Numbered from the stretch's first letter, positions 19,552 through 29,675 are shown. The stretch is 64,000 nucleotides of DNA from Sedimenticola selenatireducens DSM 17993 (GCF_000428045.1 NZ_ATZE01000016.1:1-64000), one strand, 5' to 3'. A program made the numbers and translations. The notes: a model not told the origin generated them from the sequence alone.

Positions 19552-20466
19552 TTACACCTTCTCGATTTCCGGCTTACCCAACAAACCGGTCGGTCTGAAT
19601 ATCAGCACCAGTACCAGAATCGCGAAGGCCGCCACATCCTTATACTCAATCGAGAAATAGGCCGACCAGTAGGTTTCAATCAAGCCGATCAACAGGCCAC
19701 CCAGCATGGCGCCCGGCAGTGAACCAATTCCGCCAAGCACCGCAGCGGTAAACGCCTTTATCCCGGCCAGGAAACCGATATAGAAATCAATCACACCGTA
19801 GTAGAGAACAAACATCATGCCGGCTACTGCCGCCAGCGCGGCTCCCATGACAAAGGTCAGGGAGATAGTCCGGTCCACATTGATCCCGAGCAGTGCCGAC
19901 ATGGTTCGGTCCTGTTCACAGCCGCGTTGTGCCCGACCCAATGAGGTACGGGCAATCAGCAGTGCAAAACCTGTCATCAATGCAATGGTGAGCAGAACAA
20001 TCACAATTTGCAGATAACTCACTGTGATAGGAAAGTCGCTACCCTCCAGAAAGGTGAAACCACCGGAAATCACCGGGGGCATGGGTCGAACCCGAGCCCC
20101 TTGCAACAGTTGCACATAGTTCTGCAGGAAGATCGACATGCCGATGGCGGAGATCAGCGGTGCCAGCCGGAATGAGCCGCGCAGCGGCCGGTAGGCCAGC
20201 CGTTCAACCGTCCAGCCATAAACCGAGGCGATAAGCATGGAGACCAGCAGCACCACCAGGAGCGCCAGGGGAATCCAGGTGATGCCGATAATGCCGAGAA
20301 CCAGGAAAGCGATCAACGATAGAAACGCGCCAATCATAAAGACATCGCCATGGGCGAAATTGATCATACCGATAATGCCGTAGACCATGGTGTAGCCAAT
20401 CGCGATCAGCCCATAAATCGAGCCGAGGGTAACGCCGTTGATTAACTGCTGGATAAAATATTCCAT
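19552..20466 (-). CDS. livH: Branched-chain amino acid ABC transporter permease LivH (second system)
   Basis: This 304-residue permease opens with [20 protein letters not shown], and [20 protein letters not shown] is the LivH signature. [23 protein letters not shown] contacts the ATPases. It is the first gene of the second cluster; the 349 bases upstream hold a 52-bp tandem repeat and the end of putA. Confidence 0.95.
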   Translation of the reverse strand: MEYFIQQLINGVTLGSIYGLIAIGYTMVYGIIGMINFAHGDVFMIGAFLSLIAFLVLGIIGITWIPLALLVVLLVSMLIASVYGWTVERLAYRPLRGSFRLAPLISAIGMSIFLQNYVQLLQGARVRPMPPVISGGFTFLEGSDFPITVSYLQIVIVLLTIALMTGFALLIARTSLGRAQRGCEQDRTMSALLGINVDRTISLTFVMGAALAAVAGMMFVLYYGVIDFYIGFLAGIKAFTAAVLGGIGSLPGAMLGGLLIGLIETYWSAYFSIEYKDVAAFAILVLVLIFRPTGLLGKPEIEKV

Positions 20467-20611
20467 GAGCTCCTCACGCTTATATTATTTTCATCGTGCA
20501 GCTGTGAAACAACCGAACAACAATCGCTCACGCTGCACGTCTTTGGTGGCTTTAGACCATGCGCTACTCCATTGTTTTATAGTTATTAATGACAACAATA
20601 ACAACTGTCAT

Positions 20612-20786
20612 CCGCTCCCGGCCGTCCGTGGCCTCCGCGGTATAACTCGATCCATGGACAAATCCGCTGCCGGCCATCCGTGGCCTTCGCCGTATAACTC
20701 CATCCATGGACATATCCGCTCCCGGCCGTCCGTGGCCTTCGCGGTATAACTCCATCCATGGACATATCCGCTCCCGGCCATCCCGG
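20612..20786. repeat. 52-bp tandem repeat, 3.3 copies
   Basis: Units start at 20612, 20664, 20716 and 20768, exactly 52 bases apart, and the fourth stops after about 19 bases. Each unit runs CCGCTCCCGGCCGTCCGTGG, then CCTTCGCGGTATAACTCC, then ATCCATGGACATAT, with 2-4 differences between copies. Each contains the palindrome TCCATGGA. Fifty-two is not a multiple of three, so the repeat is unlikely to be coding although short minus-strand frames cross it. It fills most of the putA-livH2 gap (20467-20815), in which I see nothing else. Confidence 0.9.
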
Positions 20787-20815
20787 ACCCTGGTGGTGTA
20801 GCCCCTGCACCCGGA

Positions 20816-23800
20816 TCAGCGGATCACGCTATTCTCAAGTGACAACAGCGTGGCATTGCCACCGATGGCCGTGGTATTTGTTGTCCGTGTTCTTTCCGTG
20901 GCAAACCGCAGCAGGTAGTGTGGACCACCCGCTTTGGGTCCGGTGCCCGACAGACCGAGGCCGCCAAACGGCTGTACTCCCACCACCGCGCCAATCTGGT
21001 TCCTGTTAATGTAGACATTTCCCACCCGTACCCTGGTGTCGATATAGCGACTGGTGGTTTCATTGCGCGAGTGTATTCCCAGGGTGAGACCATATCCCGA
21101 GTTGTTGATCTGTAGAATCACATCATCCAGCCGGGAGGCCTTAAAACGAATCACATGTAAAACAGGGCCGAAGTGCTCTTTACTGAGCTGATCCATGTGC
21201 TGGATCTCAAACGCCACCGGTGCCACAAAGCAGCCCGCCTCGGCATTCAGCGGCAGCGGAGTCTCGGCAATCAGGGTGGCCTGCTCGCGCATTTCGGCAA
21301 TGTGCCGCTGCAGCGTGCGGCGCGCCTCCTCATCGATCACCGGCCCCACATCGGTATCCAGCTCGCAGGGGTCACCCACCTTCAGTTCAGCCATTGCCCC
21401 CTTGAGCAGTGCCAGTATGCGCTCCGCCACATCGTCCTGGAGAAACAGTACCCGTAGCGCGGAACAGCGTTGCCCGGCGCTGGCGAAAGCGGAGGAGATC
21501 ACATCCTTGATCACCTGCTCCGGCAGGGCCGTGCTGTCCACGACCATGGCATTCTGGCCACCGGTCTCGGCCACCAGTGTGGCGACTGGACCGTTGCGCA
21601 TGGCCAGTGAGCGATTGATCAGCCGGGCCGTCTCGGTAGAGCCGGTAAAGGCCACGCCGGCAATGCGTTCATCGGCCGTGAGCAGCGGCCCGATACGGCT
21701 GCCCTCCCCCGGCAACAAGTGCAACACGCTATCCGGAATACCGGCCTGGTGAAACAGCTCCACGGCTCGGGCGGCGATCAGGCTGGTCTGTTCCGCCGGT
21801 TTCGCAATCACACTGTTGCCGGCCGCCAGGGCCGCCATCACCTGGCCGGTAAAGATGGCCAGCGGAAAATTCCAGGGGCTGATACAGACAAACAGCCCCC
21901 GGCCCTGCAGATAGAGTTCATTGGCTTCGCCGGTCGGACCGTCCAGCAATTGCGCCGAATCAAAGTGCAGTCGCGCCTGCCAGGCATAATAGCGGCAGAA
22001 ATCCACCGCTTCCCGCACCTCGTCAATAGCATCCTGGATGGTCTTGCCGGCCTCCAGGTGGCAGAGCGCTATCAGCTCCGCCCGATGCTCCTCCAGCAGA
22101 TCGGCCGCCCGTTCAAGGGCAACCGACCGCTTGGCCACCGGCGTAGCGTTCCAGCCGGCGAATGCCTCGCAGGCTACGGCAATTGCCTGCCCGACGGTCT
22201 GTTCATCCGTCTGAATCAGACTGCCCACATGAATCACCCGATCATGTGGAGCATGAACCTGCACGACCTCACCGGACTCGATCCGTTTGCCCTTGATCAG
22301 CGGCGCGGCATGCCAGGACTGGCGGAAGAATGCCTGTACCTCGCGCTGCAGCGGCAGCCATTGATCAGCCACATTAATGTTGACTCCGCAGGAGTTAATG
22401 CGCCCTTTTCCATAGATATCCGGGGGCAACGGAATACGCTCATTGGACAGGGAACTGTACTGGCAGAGCTTGGTCAGCGGATGCTCGATCAGGGACTCCA
22501 CCGGGGTTTTTTGGTCGATCAGCCTATGCACGAAAGAGGAGTTGGCGCCGTTTTCCAGCAGCCGGCGTACCAGATAAGGCAGCAGGTCCTTGTGGCTGCC
22601 GACCGGTGCATAGATCCGGACACGGCTTGCATAGCGCTCGATAACGGCCTCATAGAGGGCGTCACCCATGCCGTGCAGGCGCTGAAATTCATACTGATCA
22701 TGGGTTGCCATGCTGACGACACTGGCCACCGTGTGGGCATTATGGCTGGCGAACTGAGGATAGATCAGACCTTTCAGCTGATCACTCAACAGGAAGCTTG
22801 CACAGGCCAGATAGGAGACATCGGTCGCCTCCTTGCGGGTAAATACCGGGTAACTTTCCAGACCCAGCTGCTGGGCATGTTTAATCTCGCTGTCCCAGTA
22901 GGCACCTTTCGCCAGGCGTAACGGGATCAGGTCGCCCTGTTTACCGGCCAGCGCCGCCAGCCAGAAGAGCACCGGCAGCGCCCGTTTTTGATAGGCCTGG
23001 ACCACCAGGCCCAGATTGCCCCAACCACGGCTGATCTGATCCCGGTAGAGCCGTTCAAACAGCTTCAGCGACAACTCCAGCCGGTCGGCCTCTTCCGCAT
23101 CAATGGTGATTCCCACATCCAGTTCCCGGGCCAGTTTGATTAGCGCCAGCATCCGGTCACCCAGTTCGCTAATCACCCGCCGCTCCTGCTGCTGTTCGTA
23201 GCGTGGATGCAGGGCGGAAAGTTTGATCGATACAGTGGAACGGAAGGAAGTGTCCGAAGGGAAGGTATCGCTGCCTATGGCCTTGATAGCGCCGCTGTAG
23301 GCTTCAAAGTAGTGCTCGGCATCCCGGTCGGTAAGCGCCGCCTCCCCGAGCATATCGTAGGAGTAGCTATAACCAGCCTCACGCTGCTTACGACTGTTGG
23401 CCAGCGCCTCGGTGATGGTACGGCCCAGCACAAACTGCCTGCCCATGATCTTCATCGCCTGGTGCATCGCCTGCCGCACCACCGGCTCACTCAGCCGGTT
23501 GACCAGCCGATTGATCACACTGGCCGGCTCATCCTCAATCCCGGCATCCAGGGTGATCACCTTGCCGGTCAGCAGCAGTCCCCAGGTTGATGCGTTCACC
23601 AACAGCGACTTGCTCTGCTTCAGGTGTTGTTTCCAGTCCGCGATACCCAGCTTGTCCTTGATCAGGGCATCGGCGGTGGCGCTGTCCGGAATACGCATCA
23701 GCGACTCGGCCAGGCACATCAACAACACCCCTTCCCGGGTATCCAGGCTGTACTCCAACAGCAAGGCATCGATCATGTGCATGGCATCATCCCGCGCCCG

Positions 23801-24001
23801 CACCGCCCTGACCAGCTCGGCACTCTCGCGGGTGGTCTTCTTCAGCAATTCGGGCGTGGGTCTGGCAAGGGGGATCAGCGTCTCCAGCAGACTTGATTCA
23901 TCCACGCAATACATGGCGCTGATGCGAGATTTGAGCAGATCAGGGTCTTGCTGAATTGTGGCAATATTTAAGGCAGCACTGGCATCAAATAGGGGCGTCA
24001 C
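20816..24001 (-). CDS. putA: Bifunctional proline dehydrogenase / P5C dehydrogenase PutA
   Basis: This enzyme oxidises proline to glutamate in two steps, with FAD then NAD. The 1061 residues carry the proline dehydrogenase barrel (RLAKGAYWDSEIKHAQ, SHNAHTVASV, RIYAPVGSHKDLLPYLVRR) and then the aldehyde dehydrogenase part (CISPWNFPLAIFTGQ, FTGSTETARLI, and the catalytic Cys in SAGQRCSALRVLFL). There is no N-terminal ribbon-helix-helix domain, so it does not regulate its own gene as E. coli PutA does. I chose GTG 24001 because AAAGGAG lies 9 bases upstream; the open frame runs 39 codons further to 24118. No putP lies nearby. Confidence 0.95.
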   Translation of the reverse strand: MTPLFDASAALNIATIQQDPDLLKSRISAMYCVDESSLLETLIPLARPTPELLKKTTRESAELVRAVRARDDAMHMIDALLLEYSLDTREGVLLMCLAESLMRIPDSATADALIKDKLGIADWKQHLKQSKSLLVNASTWGLLLTGKVITLDAGIEDEPASVINRLVNRLSEPVVRQAMHQAMKIMGRQFVLGRTITEALANSRKQREAGYSYSYDMLGEAALTDRDAEHYFEAYSGAIKAIGSDTFPSDTSFRSTVSIKLSALHPRYEQQQERRVISELGDRMLALIKLARELDVGITIDAEEADRLELSLKLFERLYRDQISRGWGNLGLVVQAYQKRALPVLFWLAALAGKQGDLIPLRLAKGAYWDSEIKHAQQLGLESYPVFTRKEATDVSYLACASFLLSDQLKGLIYPQFASHNAHTVASVVSMATHDQYEFQRLHGMGDALYEAVIERYASRVRIYAPVGSHKDLLPYLVRRLLENGANSSFVHRLIDQKTPVESLIEHPLTKLCQYSSLSNERIPLPPDIYGKGRINSCGVNINVADQWLPLQREVQAFFRQSWHAAPLIKGKRIESGEVVQVHAPHDRVIHVGSLIQTDEQTVGQAIAVACEAFAGWNATPVAKRSVALERAADLLEEHRAELIALCHLEAGKTIQDAIDEVREAVDFCRYYAWQARLHFDSAQLLDGPTGEANELYLQGRGLFVCISPWNFPLAIFTGQVMAALAAGNSVIAKPAEQTSLIAARAVELFHQAGIPDSVLHLLPGEGSRIGPLLTADERIAGVAFTGSTETARLINRSLAMRNGPVATLVAETGGQNAMVVDSTALPEQVIKDVISSAFASAGQRCSALRVLFLQDDVAERILALLKGAMAELKVGDPCELDTDVGPVIDEEARRTLQRHIAEMREQATLIAETPLPLNAEAGCFVAPVAFEIQHMDQLSKEHFGPVLHVIRFKASRLDDVILQINNSGYGLTLGIHSRNETTSRYIDTRVRVGNVYINRNQIGAVVGVQPFGGLGLSGTGPKAGGPHYLLRFATERTRTTNTTAIGGNATLLSLENSVIR

Positions 24002-24526
24002 AGCACTTGGCTCCTTTGGGTGGACCCGCAGACTCACCTGAGTAAAGCGGCCGGTTACCTCTATAAAACTGTAGCATGCAATTATTCCAGTGTTATCTAT
24101 GCTCCAGACTAACGACAAGCATGGCGTACTGCTGACAAAATGCCACGACCTTTTATTTGATTCTTACGCCTGATCGCCGAAGAAGACGAAGAACCGGCGA
24201 AAATGGTTACAAAATAATCTGTCTTCTCCATATCCGGCATTCTTGAAGAGACAGAAACCGGAGCCACCGGCTGCGAAACCGAATCGGCATCAGGTTCTAA
24301 AGAATGGCTGCATCCAGACACTTCATTCGACCTGGAGGTTTCATAGAAACAATGCTCAATACCCGGTTGCTGCAGTGCAACCCTGCAGTTAAGCTGGCAG
24401 TCCATATTTCAGGCAACTTATTGCCCCGTATGCGCTGCACACCTCGGGCTGCAGGCCGAACGCAGGTTTTGCCACATCACGGTTGGCGTACAAATAATCC
24501 TGCGGGAACGATAATCAGGTAAATCC
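24002..24526. other. Divergent intergenic region between putA and the alpha/beta hydrolase
   Basis: This 525-base gap separates two divergently read genes and must hold both promoters. I found no gene, repeat or clear operator in it. A 98-codon minus-strand frame (24109-24405) is rich in Ser, has no recognisable domain and no good ribosome binding site, so I do not call it. Confidence 0.5.
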
Positions 24527-25363
24527 ATGCAATCTGAACAAGTAATCACCGAACGGGGAACGGGCACACCACTGGTCCTGCTGCACAGTTCCCTGAGTAG
24601 CAAGACACAATGGAGCAAGCTGAGCGAGCAACTGATCACCGGATACCGGATTATCGCGATCGACCTGTATGGCTATGGCGAGAGTGAATTTCCCGACTCT
24701 CCCAATCAGTTCAGCCTCGCCAAAGAAGCAGCTCGGATAGCGCGGATTATCAGGCAATACCTGGGCAATGAGCGATTCCATCTGATCGGACACTCCTATG
24801 GTGGCGCCACCGCACTGCGACTGGCCCACGAAAATCCATCCCGCATCCTTTCTCTTGGACTGTACGAGCCGGTAGCCTTTTTCCTGCTTGACCAGAGCGA
24901 GCCGGCTTACCGGATCATGCAGCAGGTGGAACAGCAGATAGCGTCGAACCTTGCTAAGGGTGATATACCTACCGCCACCGCCCACTTTATCGACTTCTGG
25001 AGCGGCCAGGGCACCTACCAGGGACTCCCGGTGGAGAAACAGCGTATGCTGGATCGTTACATCAACAAAGTGTTGCTCGATTTTCAGGCCGTGCTGCGGG
25101 AGACCCTCAGGGCCGAAGATTACCGGAATCTGGCACTGCCTGTCTGCCTGCTGCGCAGTCAGGAAAGCCCGTTACCGACCCGTCGTGTAGCCGAAGTACT
25201 GGAACATACCCTGCCCCGACTGGAGGCCCACTTGGTCCCGGGAGGTCACTTGGCGCCGATCACAAACGCCGATGAGGTCAACCCTTACTGGGTAAACTTC
25301 CTGCGATATCTTCGTGAGCCGGCAGGACCGGAAGAGGATGAGCGAGCTAAGCTATTATTGTGA
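24527..25363 (+). CDS. Alpha/beta hydrolase
   Basis: This 278-residue cytoplasmic hydrolase has the oxyanion strand LVLLHSS, the nucleophile elbow GHSYGG (Ser90), and the catalytic histidine in VPGGHLAPI. AIDLYGYGES is the second conserved strand. The substrate is unknown; relatives cleave esters, lactones or C-C bonds. It has no operon partner: the next gene starts 169 bases on. Confidence 0.88.
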   Translation: MQSEQVITERGTGTPLVLLHSSLSSKTQWSKLSEQLITGYRIIAIDLYGYGESEFPDSPNQFSLAKEAARIARIIRQYLGNERFHLIGHSYGGATALRLAHENPSRILSLGLYEPVAFFLLDQSEPAYRIMQQVEQQIASNLAKGDIPTATAHFIDFWSGQGTYQGLPVEKQRMLDRYINKVLLDFQAVLRETLRAEDYRNLALPVCLLRSQESPLPTRRVAEVLEHTLPRLEAHLVPGGHLAPITNADEVNPYWVNFLRYLREPAGPEEDERAKLLL

Positions 25364-25532
25364 CATTGCGCAAAAAGTTTGAAATCAGTCCGCTTGAAAC
25401 GACAACGTCCAGCGTGATGGAACGGCTGCCCCGGATCGAAGTGGACCATAGTCTGATAACCCATTCCGGAAGCAACGACTGAGTGCCACCAGCTACCGGA
25501 AACCCACTACGCCGTATTGCAAGGAGAAGATA

Positions 25533-26528
25533 ATGAGCGAAACCCAATTTCGCGCCCTGGTTATTGAAGAGGCTGAACCGAAGAAATATGTCTGCGGTAT
25601 CAAGACCCGTTCCGTCGACCAACTGCCGGCTGGCGAAGTGCTGGTTAAAGTGCACTACTCGGCCCTGAACTATAAGGACGCCCTCTCTTCCATCGGCAAC
25701 AAGGGAGTGACCCGTAACTATCCTCACACCCCGGGTATCGATGCCGCCGGTATCGTCGCCGCCAGCGAACATAGCGATTTTGCGGTGGGCGACGAGGTGA
25801 TCGTCACCAGCTACGACCTGGGCATGAATACCGATGGCGCCCTGGCCGAGTACATCCGCGTACCTGCTGCCTGGGTGATCAAGCGGCCGCAGAACCTGAG
25901 CCTGAAAGAGGCCATGATGTTCGGCACCGCAGGCCTGACCGCTGGACTGATGATGGATGCCCTGGTGCGCAACGGTGTCACTGCCAATCATGGCCCGATA
26001 CTGGTCACCGGCGCCACGGGCGGGGTGGGAAGCCTGGCGGTGGCGATGCTGGCCAAGGCCGGATTTTCGGTCACTGCGGTCACCGGCAAGGCGGATGCCG
26101 CTGACTTTCTTAAGTCCCTCGGGGCCAGCGAAGTGGTCGGTCGGGATGCGATTATCGAGACCGAACGCCCGATGCTGAAGGAGCAGTGGGCCGGCGTCAT
26201 CGATGTCGTGGGCGGTGACATGCTCGCCAGTGCCATCAAGGCGACCCGCTACGGGGGCATTGTCACCTGCGCCGGGCTGGTGGGTTCTCCGGAACTAAAC
26301 ACCACGGTCTTTCCTTTCATCCTGCGCGGGGTTTCACTGATCGGCATCGACTCGGCCGAGTGCTTCATGGCGCCTCGCATGACCGCCTGGAATCGCATGG
26401 CCAGTGAATGGAAACCCGACTGCCTGAAACAACTGACCACCGAGATCACTCTGGATGAGGTGGCGGATCGACTGAAGGCGATACTCCAGGGCAAGGCCCA
26501 CGGCCACTACCTGGTCAAGATAGCCTGA
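25533..26528 (+). CDS. acuI: YhdH/AcuI-family NADPH-dependent oxidoreductase
   Basis: This 331-residue medium-chain reductase lacks the zinc ligands of alcohol dehydrogenases. It has the substrate loop SALNYKDALSSIGNKGVTRNYPHTPGIDAAGIV and the NADPH-binding VTGATGGVGSLAVAMLAKAG. The family includes acrylyl-CoA reductase AcuI, which makes propionyl-CoA; whether this copy is an acrylyl-CoA reductase is inference. Its match to YhdH is strong. A good terminator follows. Confidence 0.85.
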   Translation: MSETQFRALVIEEAEPKKYVCGIKTRSVDQLPAGEVLVKVHYSALNYKDALSSIGNKGVTRNYPHTPGIDAAGIVAASEHSDFAVGDEVIVTSYDLGMNTDGALAEYIRVPAAWVIKRPQNLSLKEAMMFGTAGLTAGLMMDALVRNGVTANHGPILVTGATGGVGSLAVAMLAKAGFSVTAVTGKADAADFLKSLGASEVVGRDAIIETERPMLKEQWAGVIDVVGGDMLASAIKATRYGGIVTCAGLVGSPELNTTVFPFILRGVSLIGIDSAECFMAPRMTAWNRMASEWKPDCLKQLTTEITLDEVADRLKAILQGKAHGHYLVKIA

Positions 26529-26546
26529 CGCCCACCGATCAGGGAT

Positions 26547-26585
26547 AATGGCCGCCCGCGGCAACGCCGCGAGTGGCCATTTTTA
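26547..26585 (+). terminator. Rho-independent terminator
   Basis: AATGGCC (26547-26553) pairs with GGCCATT (26575-26581), and CGCGGC/GCCGCG pair inside. A T-rich run follows. It ends the acuI-like gene ahead of cmoA. Confidence 0.85.
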
Positions 26586-26607
26586 TTCCAGACCATAGAC
26601 CACCACC

Positions 26608-27348
26608 ATGAAAACTGACTCAGAAAAGGACCGGGTCTACTCGGACCCCAGAGAACAGGTTGGCGAATTCGTATTCGATCAACAGGTAGCACGGGTTTTC
26701 CCCGACATGATAGGACGCTCCGTGCCGGGCTATGACAGCGTGATCAATCTCAGCAGTGTACTGGCGGCCCAGTATGTGCAACCGGCGAGTCTCTGTTATG
26801 ACCTGGGTTGTTCACTGGGCGCCACCTCGCAGGCAATCCAGCGCGGCATCCGGGTACCGGGTTGTCGCATTATTGCGGTGGACAACTCACCGGCCATGCT
26901 GGAGCAGGCGGTGAAGCGGTTGCCGGCGACCACTGACGCCACACCCATCGACTTTGTCTGCGCAGACATTGCGCAGATGGAATTTAAAAACGCCTCCATG
27001 GTAACACTCAACTTCACCCTGCAGTTCATTCCGCTTGAACAGCGGACCGCTCTGTTACAACGCATCCAGGCAGGTCTGCGACCGGGCGGCATCCTGATCC
27101 TCTCGGAAAAGATCCGCTTTGACGACCCGGTGGAGGAGCAGTTGCAGATCGAGATGCACCACGCCTTCAAACGGGCCAACGGCTATAACGACCTGGAGAT
27201 CAGCCAGAAACGCAGTGCCCTGGAAAATGTATTGATTCCGGAGAGTCTGGAGCAACACCAGACCCGGCTTGAGCAGGCCGGCTTCCAGCGCGCCGACCTC
27301 TGGTTCCAGTGTTTTAACTTCGTCTCTCTGGTAGCGCGAAAAGGATGA
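26608..27348 (+). CDS. cmoA: Carboxy-S-adenosyl-L-methionine synthase
   Basis: CmoA makes carboxy-SAM from SAM and prephenate for tRNA wobble uridine modification. The 246 residues begin DRVYSDPREQVGEFVFDQQVARVFPDMIGRSVPGY in the usual CmoA style. YDLGCSLGATS is the SAM-binding loop, and LNFTLQFIPLEQR is a family stretch. The stop overlaps the cmoB ATG by 4 bases. I see no clear ribosome binding site. Confidence 0.97.
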   Translation: MKTDSEKDRVYSDPREQVGEFVFDQQVARVFPDMIGRSVPGYDSVINLSSVLAAQYVQPASLCYDLGCSLGATSQAIQRGIRVPGCRIIAVDNSPAMLEQAVKRLPATTDATPIDFVCADIAQMEFKNASMVTLNFTLQFIPLEQRTALLQRIQAGLRPGGILILSEKIRFDDPVEEQLQIEMHHAFKRANGYNDLEISQKRSALENVLIPESLEQHQTRLEQAGFQRADLWFQCFNFVSLVARKG

Positions 27349-28322
27349 TCGACTATCAGGCACTCTATCCGTTGATGCAGTCCTACGGACTGGATGGGTG
27401 GGCGGAACGGCTACCGGGGCAGTTGGAGCAAATTTTCAAGCAGCGCCCCCATGGCGATCTGGATCGCTGGCTTTCAGCCATTGAGCAACTGCCGGCGCTG
27501 CAGCCTGGAGAGGTAACTCTGGATCAGTCACGCGTTTCCGCCGCCGGAACCCGTCCCCTGACGGAATCGGAACATAAGACGATCTATGCACTGCTCCAGC
27601 AACTGCACCCCTGGCGCAAGGGGCCGTACCAGCTCCACGGAATCCATATCGATACCGAGTGGCGCTCGGACTGGAAGTGGGACCGGCTAATCCCCCACAT
27701 CAGCCCACTTCGGGGAAGAAGCGTGCTGGACATCGGCTGCGGCAACGGCTATCACTGCTGGCGCATGGCCGGCGAAGGTGCGGGACTGGTCATCGGCATC
27801 GACTCGACCCAGCTGTTTCTGGCCCAGTTCCTCGCCATCCGTCATTTTCTGGGAGCTCACTGGCCGGTTCATCTGCTGCCGCTCGGCATCGAGGATCTCC
27901 CCCCCGATCTGCGCGCCTTCGACACGGTATTCTCCATGGGGGTGCTCTATCACCGGCGCTCCCCCATCGATCACCTCTATGAGTTGAAGGCGGCATTGCG
28001 GCCCGGGGGCGAACTGATCCTGGAGACCCTGGTGATCGAAGGCGAACAGGGCCAGGTACTGGTGCCGGAGAGCCGTTACGCCAAGATGCGCAATGTCTGG
28101 TTTATCCCCACCCCGGATACGCTTTCGGGCTGGCTGGAACGTTGCGGATTCCGGGATGTGCGGGTAGTGGATGTAACCCAGACCACCACCCAGGAGCAGC
28201 GCGCAACCGACTGGATGCGCTTTGAATCCCTGGCCGACTACCTTGACCCGGCGGACAACAGCCGCACCATAGAAGGGCATCCGGCGCCGCTACGGGCCAC
28301 CCTGCTGGCCACCGCGACATAA
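27345..28322 (+). CDS. cmoB: tRNA U34 carboxymethyltransferase
   Basis: CmoB transfers the carboxymethyl group of carboxy-SAM to 5-hydroxyuridine at tRNA position 34. The 325 residues hold the SAM motif LDIGCGNGYHCWRM and the conserved WRSDWKWDRL and GVLYHRRSPIDHL. It is coupled to cmoA. The last codons and 3' flank (28306-28335) are repeated at 28476-28505, beyond the stop. Confidence 0.97.
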   Translation: MIDYQALYPLMQSYGLDGWAERLPGQLEQIFKQRPHGDLDRWLSAIEQLPALQPGEVTLDQSRVSAAGTRPLTESEHKTIYALLQQLHPWRKGPYQLHGIHIDTEWRSDWKWDRLIPHISPLRGRSVLDIGCGNGYHCWRMAGEGAGLVIGIDSTQLFLAQFLAIRHFLGAHWPVHLLPLGIEDLPPDLRAFDTVFSMGVLYHRRSPIDHLYELKAALRPGGELILETLVIEGEQGQVLVPESRYAKMRNVWFIPTPDTLSGWLERCGFRDVRVVDVTQTTTQEQRATDWMRFESLADYLDPADNSRTIEGHPAPLRATLLATAT

Positions 28323-28505
28323 TCCAATTATTCAGTCCGCACCCTGGTGTTGGGGTCTTCCCTCACCCCATCCCACGGGCTATTCAGGCCGTAGGGTGGA
28401 TAAGCCCGGAGGGCGCATCCACCAAACACCATTGACTGGTGGATGCGCTTCGCTTATCCACCCTACGGTGTTTGGTGGCCACCGCGACATAATCCAATTA
28501 TGCAG
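28306..28505. repeat. 30-bp direct repeats flanking a palindromic element after cmoB
   Basis: The 30 bases at 28306-28335 (the last cmoB codons, its stop and flank) recur at 28476-28505 with one change, 170 bases later. Between them an imperfect inverted repeat spans 28390-28466: CGTAGGGTGGATAAGC on the left and GCTTATCCACCCTACG on the right, with GCGCATCCACCA/TGGTGGATGCGC nested inside. This may be a small mobile element, or a tandem duplication around one. Confidence 0.75.
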
Positions 28506-28521
28506 CCGCCATTTCCGGGGG

Positions 28522-29406
28522 CTACTTGCCGCCCGCCGCCATTTTCAGCGATGCCTCGATCGCATCCGGCGCATCGGATATCTTCATAAAGGTAGACATG
28601 GTCAGATCGGGAAAACTCTGGGCGATGCGAAACTTGCCGTGCAGCATGTAGACCTTGTTGCCGGAAACCAGCAGATCATAGGGCAGATGAGCAGTGTGCC
28701 GCATCTCGGCCTGATCGATAATCTGCATCACCGGCGCATCGGCACCAACCCCCTCTTTTACCGCCACATTGAACAGAGACTCTTCCTTGCCGATCACATC
28801 GACTCTGGAGATTTTACTCACCCCCCCTTTCCCGGCGGCAAGGCCCGCCTCAACGGCATCCAGCGCAGCCTGATGCGAGTCATAACTGGCCAGTTCCACC
28901 TGGTCGTCAAAATAGGGCATGAACATCATGTAGTGATATTCACGCAGATTCTCTGCCGTGCGACCACCTTCCGAGCCAAAGGTTTTCTCCCGGCCCAGGG
29001 CCGCCTGCAGACGACTTGACAACGCCTTGAAATCACCGGCCATGCGGTAGACATTGCCCATCCACTGCGGATCGGTATAACTGACCTGCACCACCCCATC
29101 CCGTTCTGTCAGGGAAACCCTGATGGCAGCCCCGTAGCCACCCATCGGAGACGCCGAAGCCTGCTTGCGCAAGCTCTCATCGGTAATAATCAGGATATGA
29201 GCCCCGGCATAGGGGGCATATTCACCGGCAATAGAAAAACCTGCCTCACCCAATGCCGCCTCGACCGTTTGTAACTTGGCATCCAGTGGGGCCGATACAG
29301 TCTCCGCCAGCACAAAGGGCCTGACCCGGTCTGCCTCCTGGGCGACAAGTGAAAGCGTGGTTAAACAGAGTGACAGCAGCACGGCTGCAAGATGGACAGT
29401 TCGCAT
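28522..29406 (-). CDS. Secreted protein of unknown function
   Basis: The 294-residue protein has a signal peptide (MRTVHLAAVLLSLCLTTLSLVAQEA). I recognise no domain. The mature part has an alpha/beta look, and the C-terminal stretch HLPYDLLVSGNKVYMLHGKFRIAQSFPDLT looks conserved, as in a ligand-binding or lipid-associated periplasmic protein. There are no cysteines in the mature part. It lies alone, with REP-like sequence downstream and nudC divergent upstream. Confidence 0.7.
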   Translation of the reverse strand: MRTVHLAAVLLSLCLTTLSLVAQEADRVRPFVLAETVSAPLDAKLQTVEAALGEAGFSIAGEYAPYAGAHILIITDESLRKQASASPMGGYGAAIRVSLTERDGVVQVSYTDPQWMGNVYRMAGDFKALSSRLQAALGREKTFGSEGGRTAENLREYHYMMFMPYFDDQVELASYDSHQAALDAVEAGLAAGKGGVSKISRVDVIGKEESLFNVAVKEGVGADAPVMQIIDQAEMRHTAHLPYDLLVSGNKVYMLHGKFRIAQSFPDLTMSTFMKISDAPDAIEASLKMAAGGK

Positions 29407-29675
29407 GGTTTCCTCCCAAAGTTGTCATGGACCTTTGTAGCGGTCTCTTTTATCTGCTCACGGGTGAGCAGTACGAATCTAGCAGATCAACCCGAAGAAT
29501 AACATTCGATCTTTTTATTTTAGTAATAAGTCGCCAACCACAGAAACCCCGGGACGAGCAGGTTTTACGACATCTTCAGAAGCCGGTTGGCTACAGACAA
29601 CGAGCGAGCAAAAATACGCTGTCCGATAATCCCGGTTTTGCTTTTGTGCCTGATATTGGCCATGCTACAAAAGTG

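Noticed and set aside
20564-20810. Minus-strand frames crossing the 52-bp repeat
   Set aside because: The repeat unit is not a multiple of three and the frames shift from unit to unit; no ribosome binding site.
21719-22921. 400-codon open frame on the plus strand
   Set aside because: It lies wholly antisense to putA and has no recognisable domain.
24002-24118. 39-codon upstream extension of putA
   Set aside because: The GTG at 24001 has AAAGGAG 9 bases upstream and begins in the usual PutA style; the extension has none of this.
29349-29675. 109-codon upstream extension of nudC
   Set aside because: It does not resemble NudC N-termini and overlaps the start of the divergent gene.
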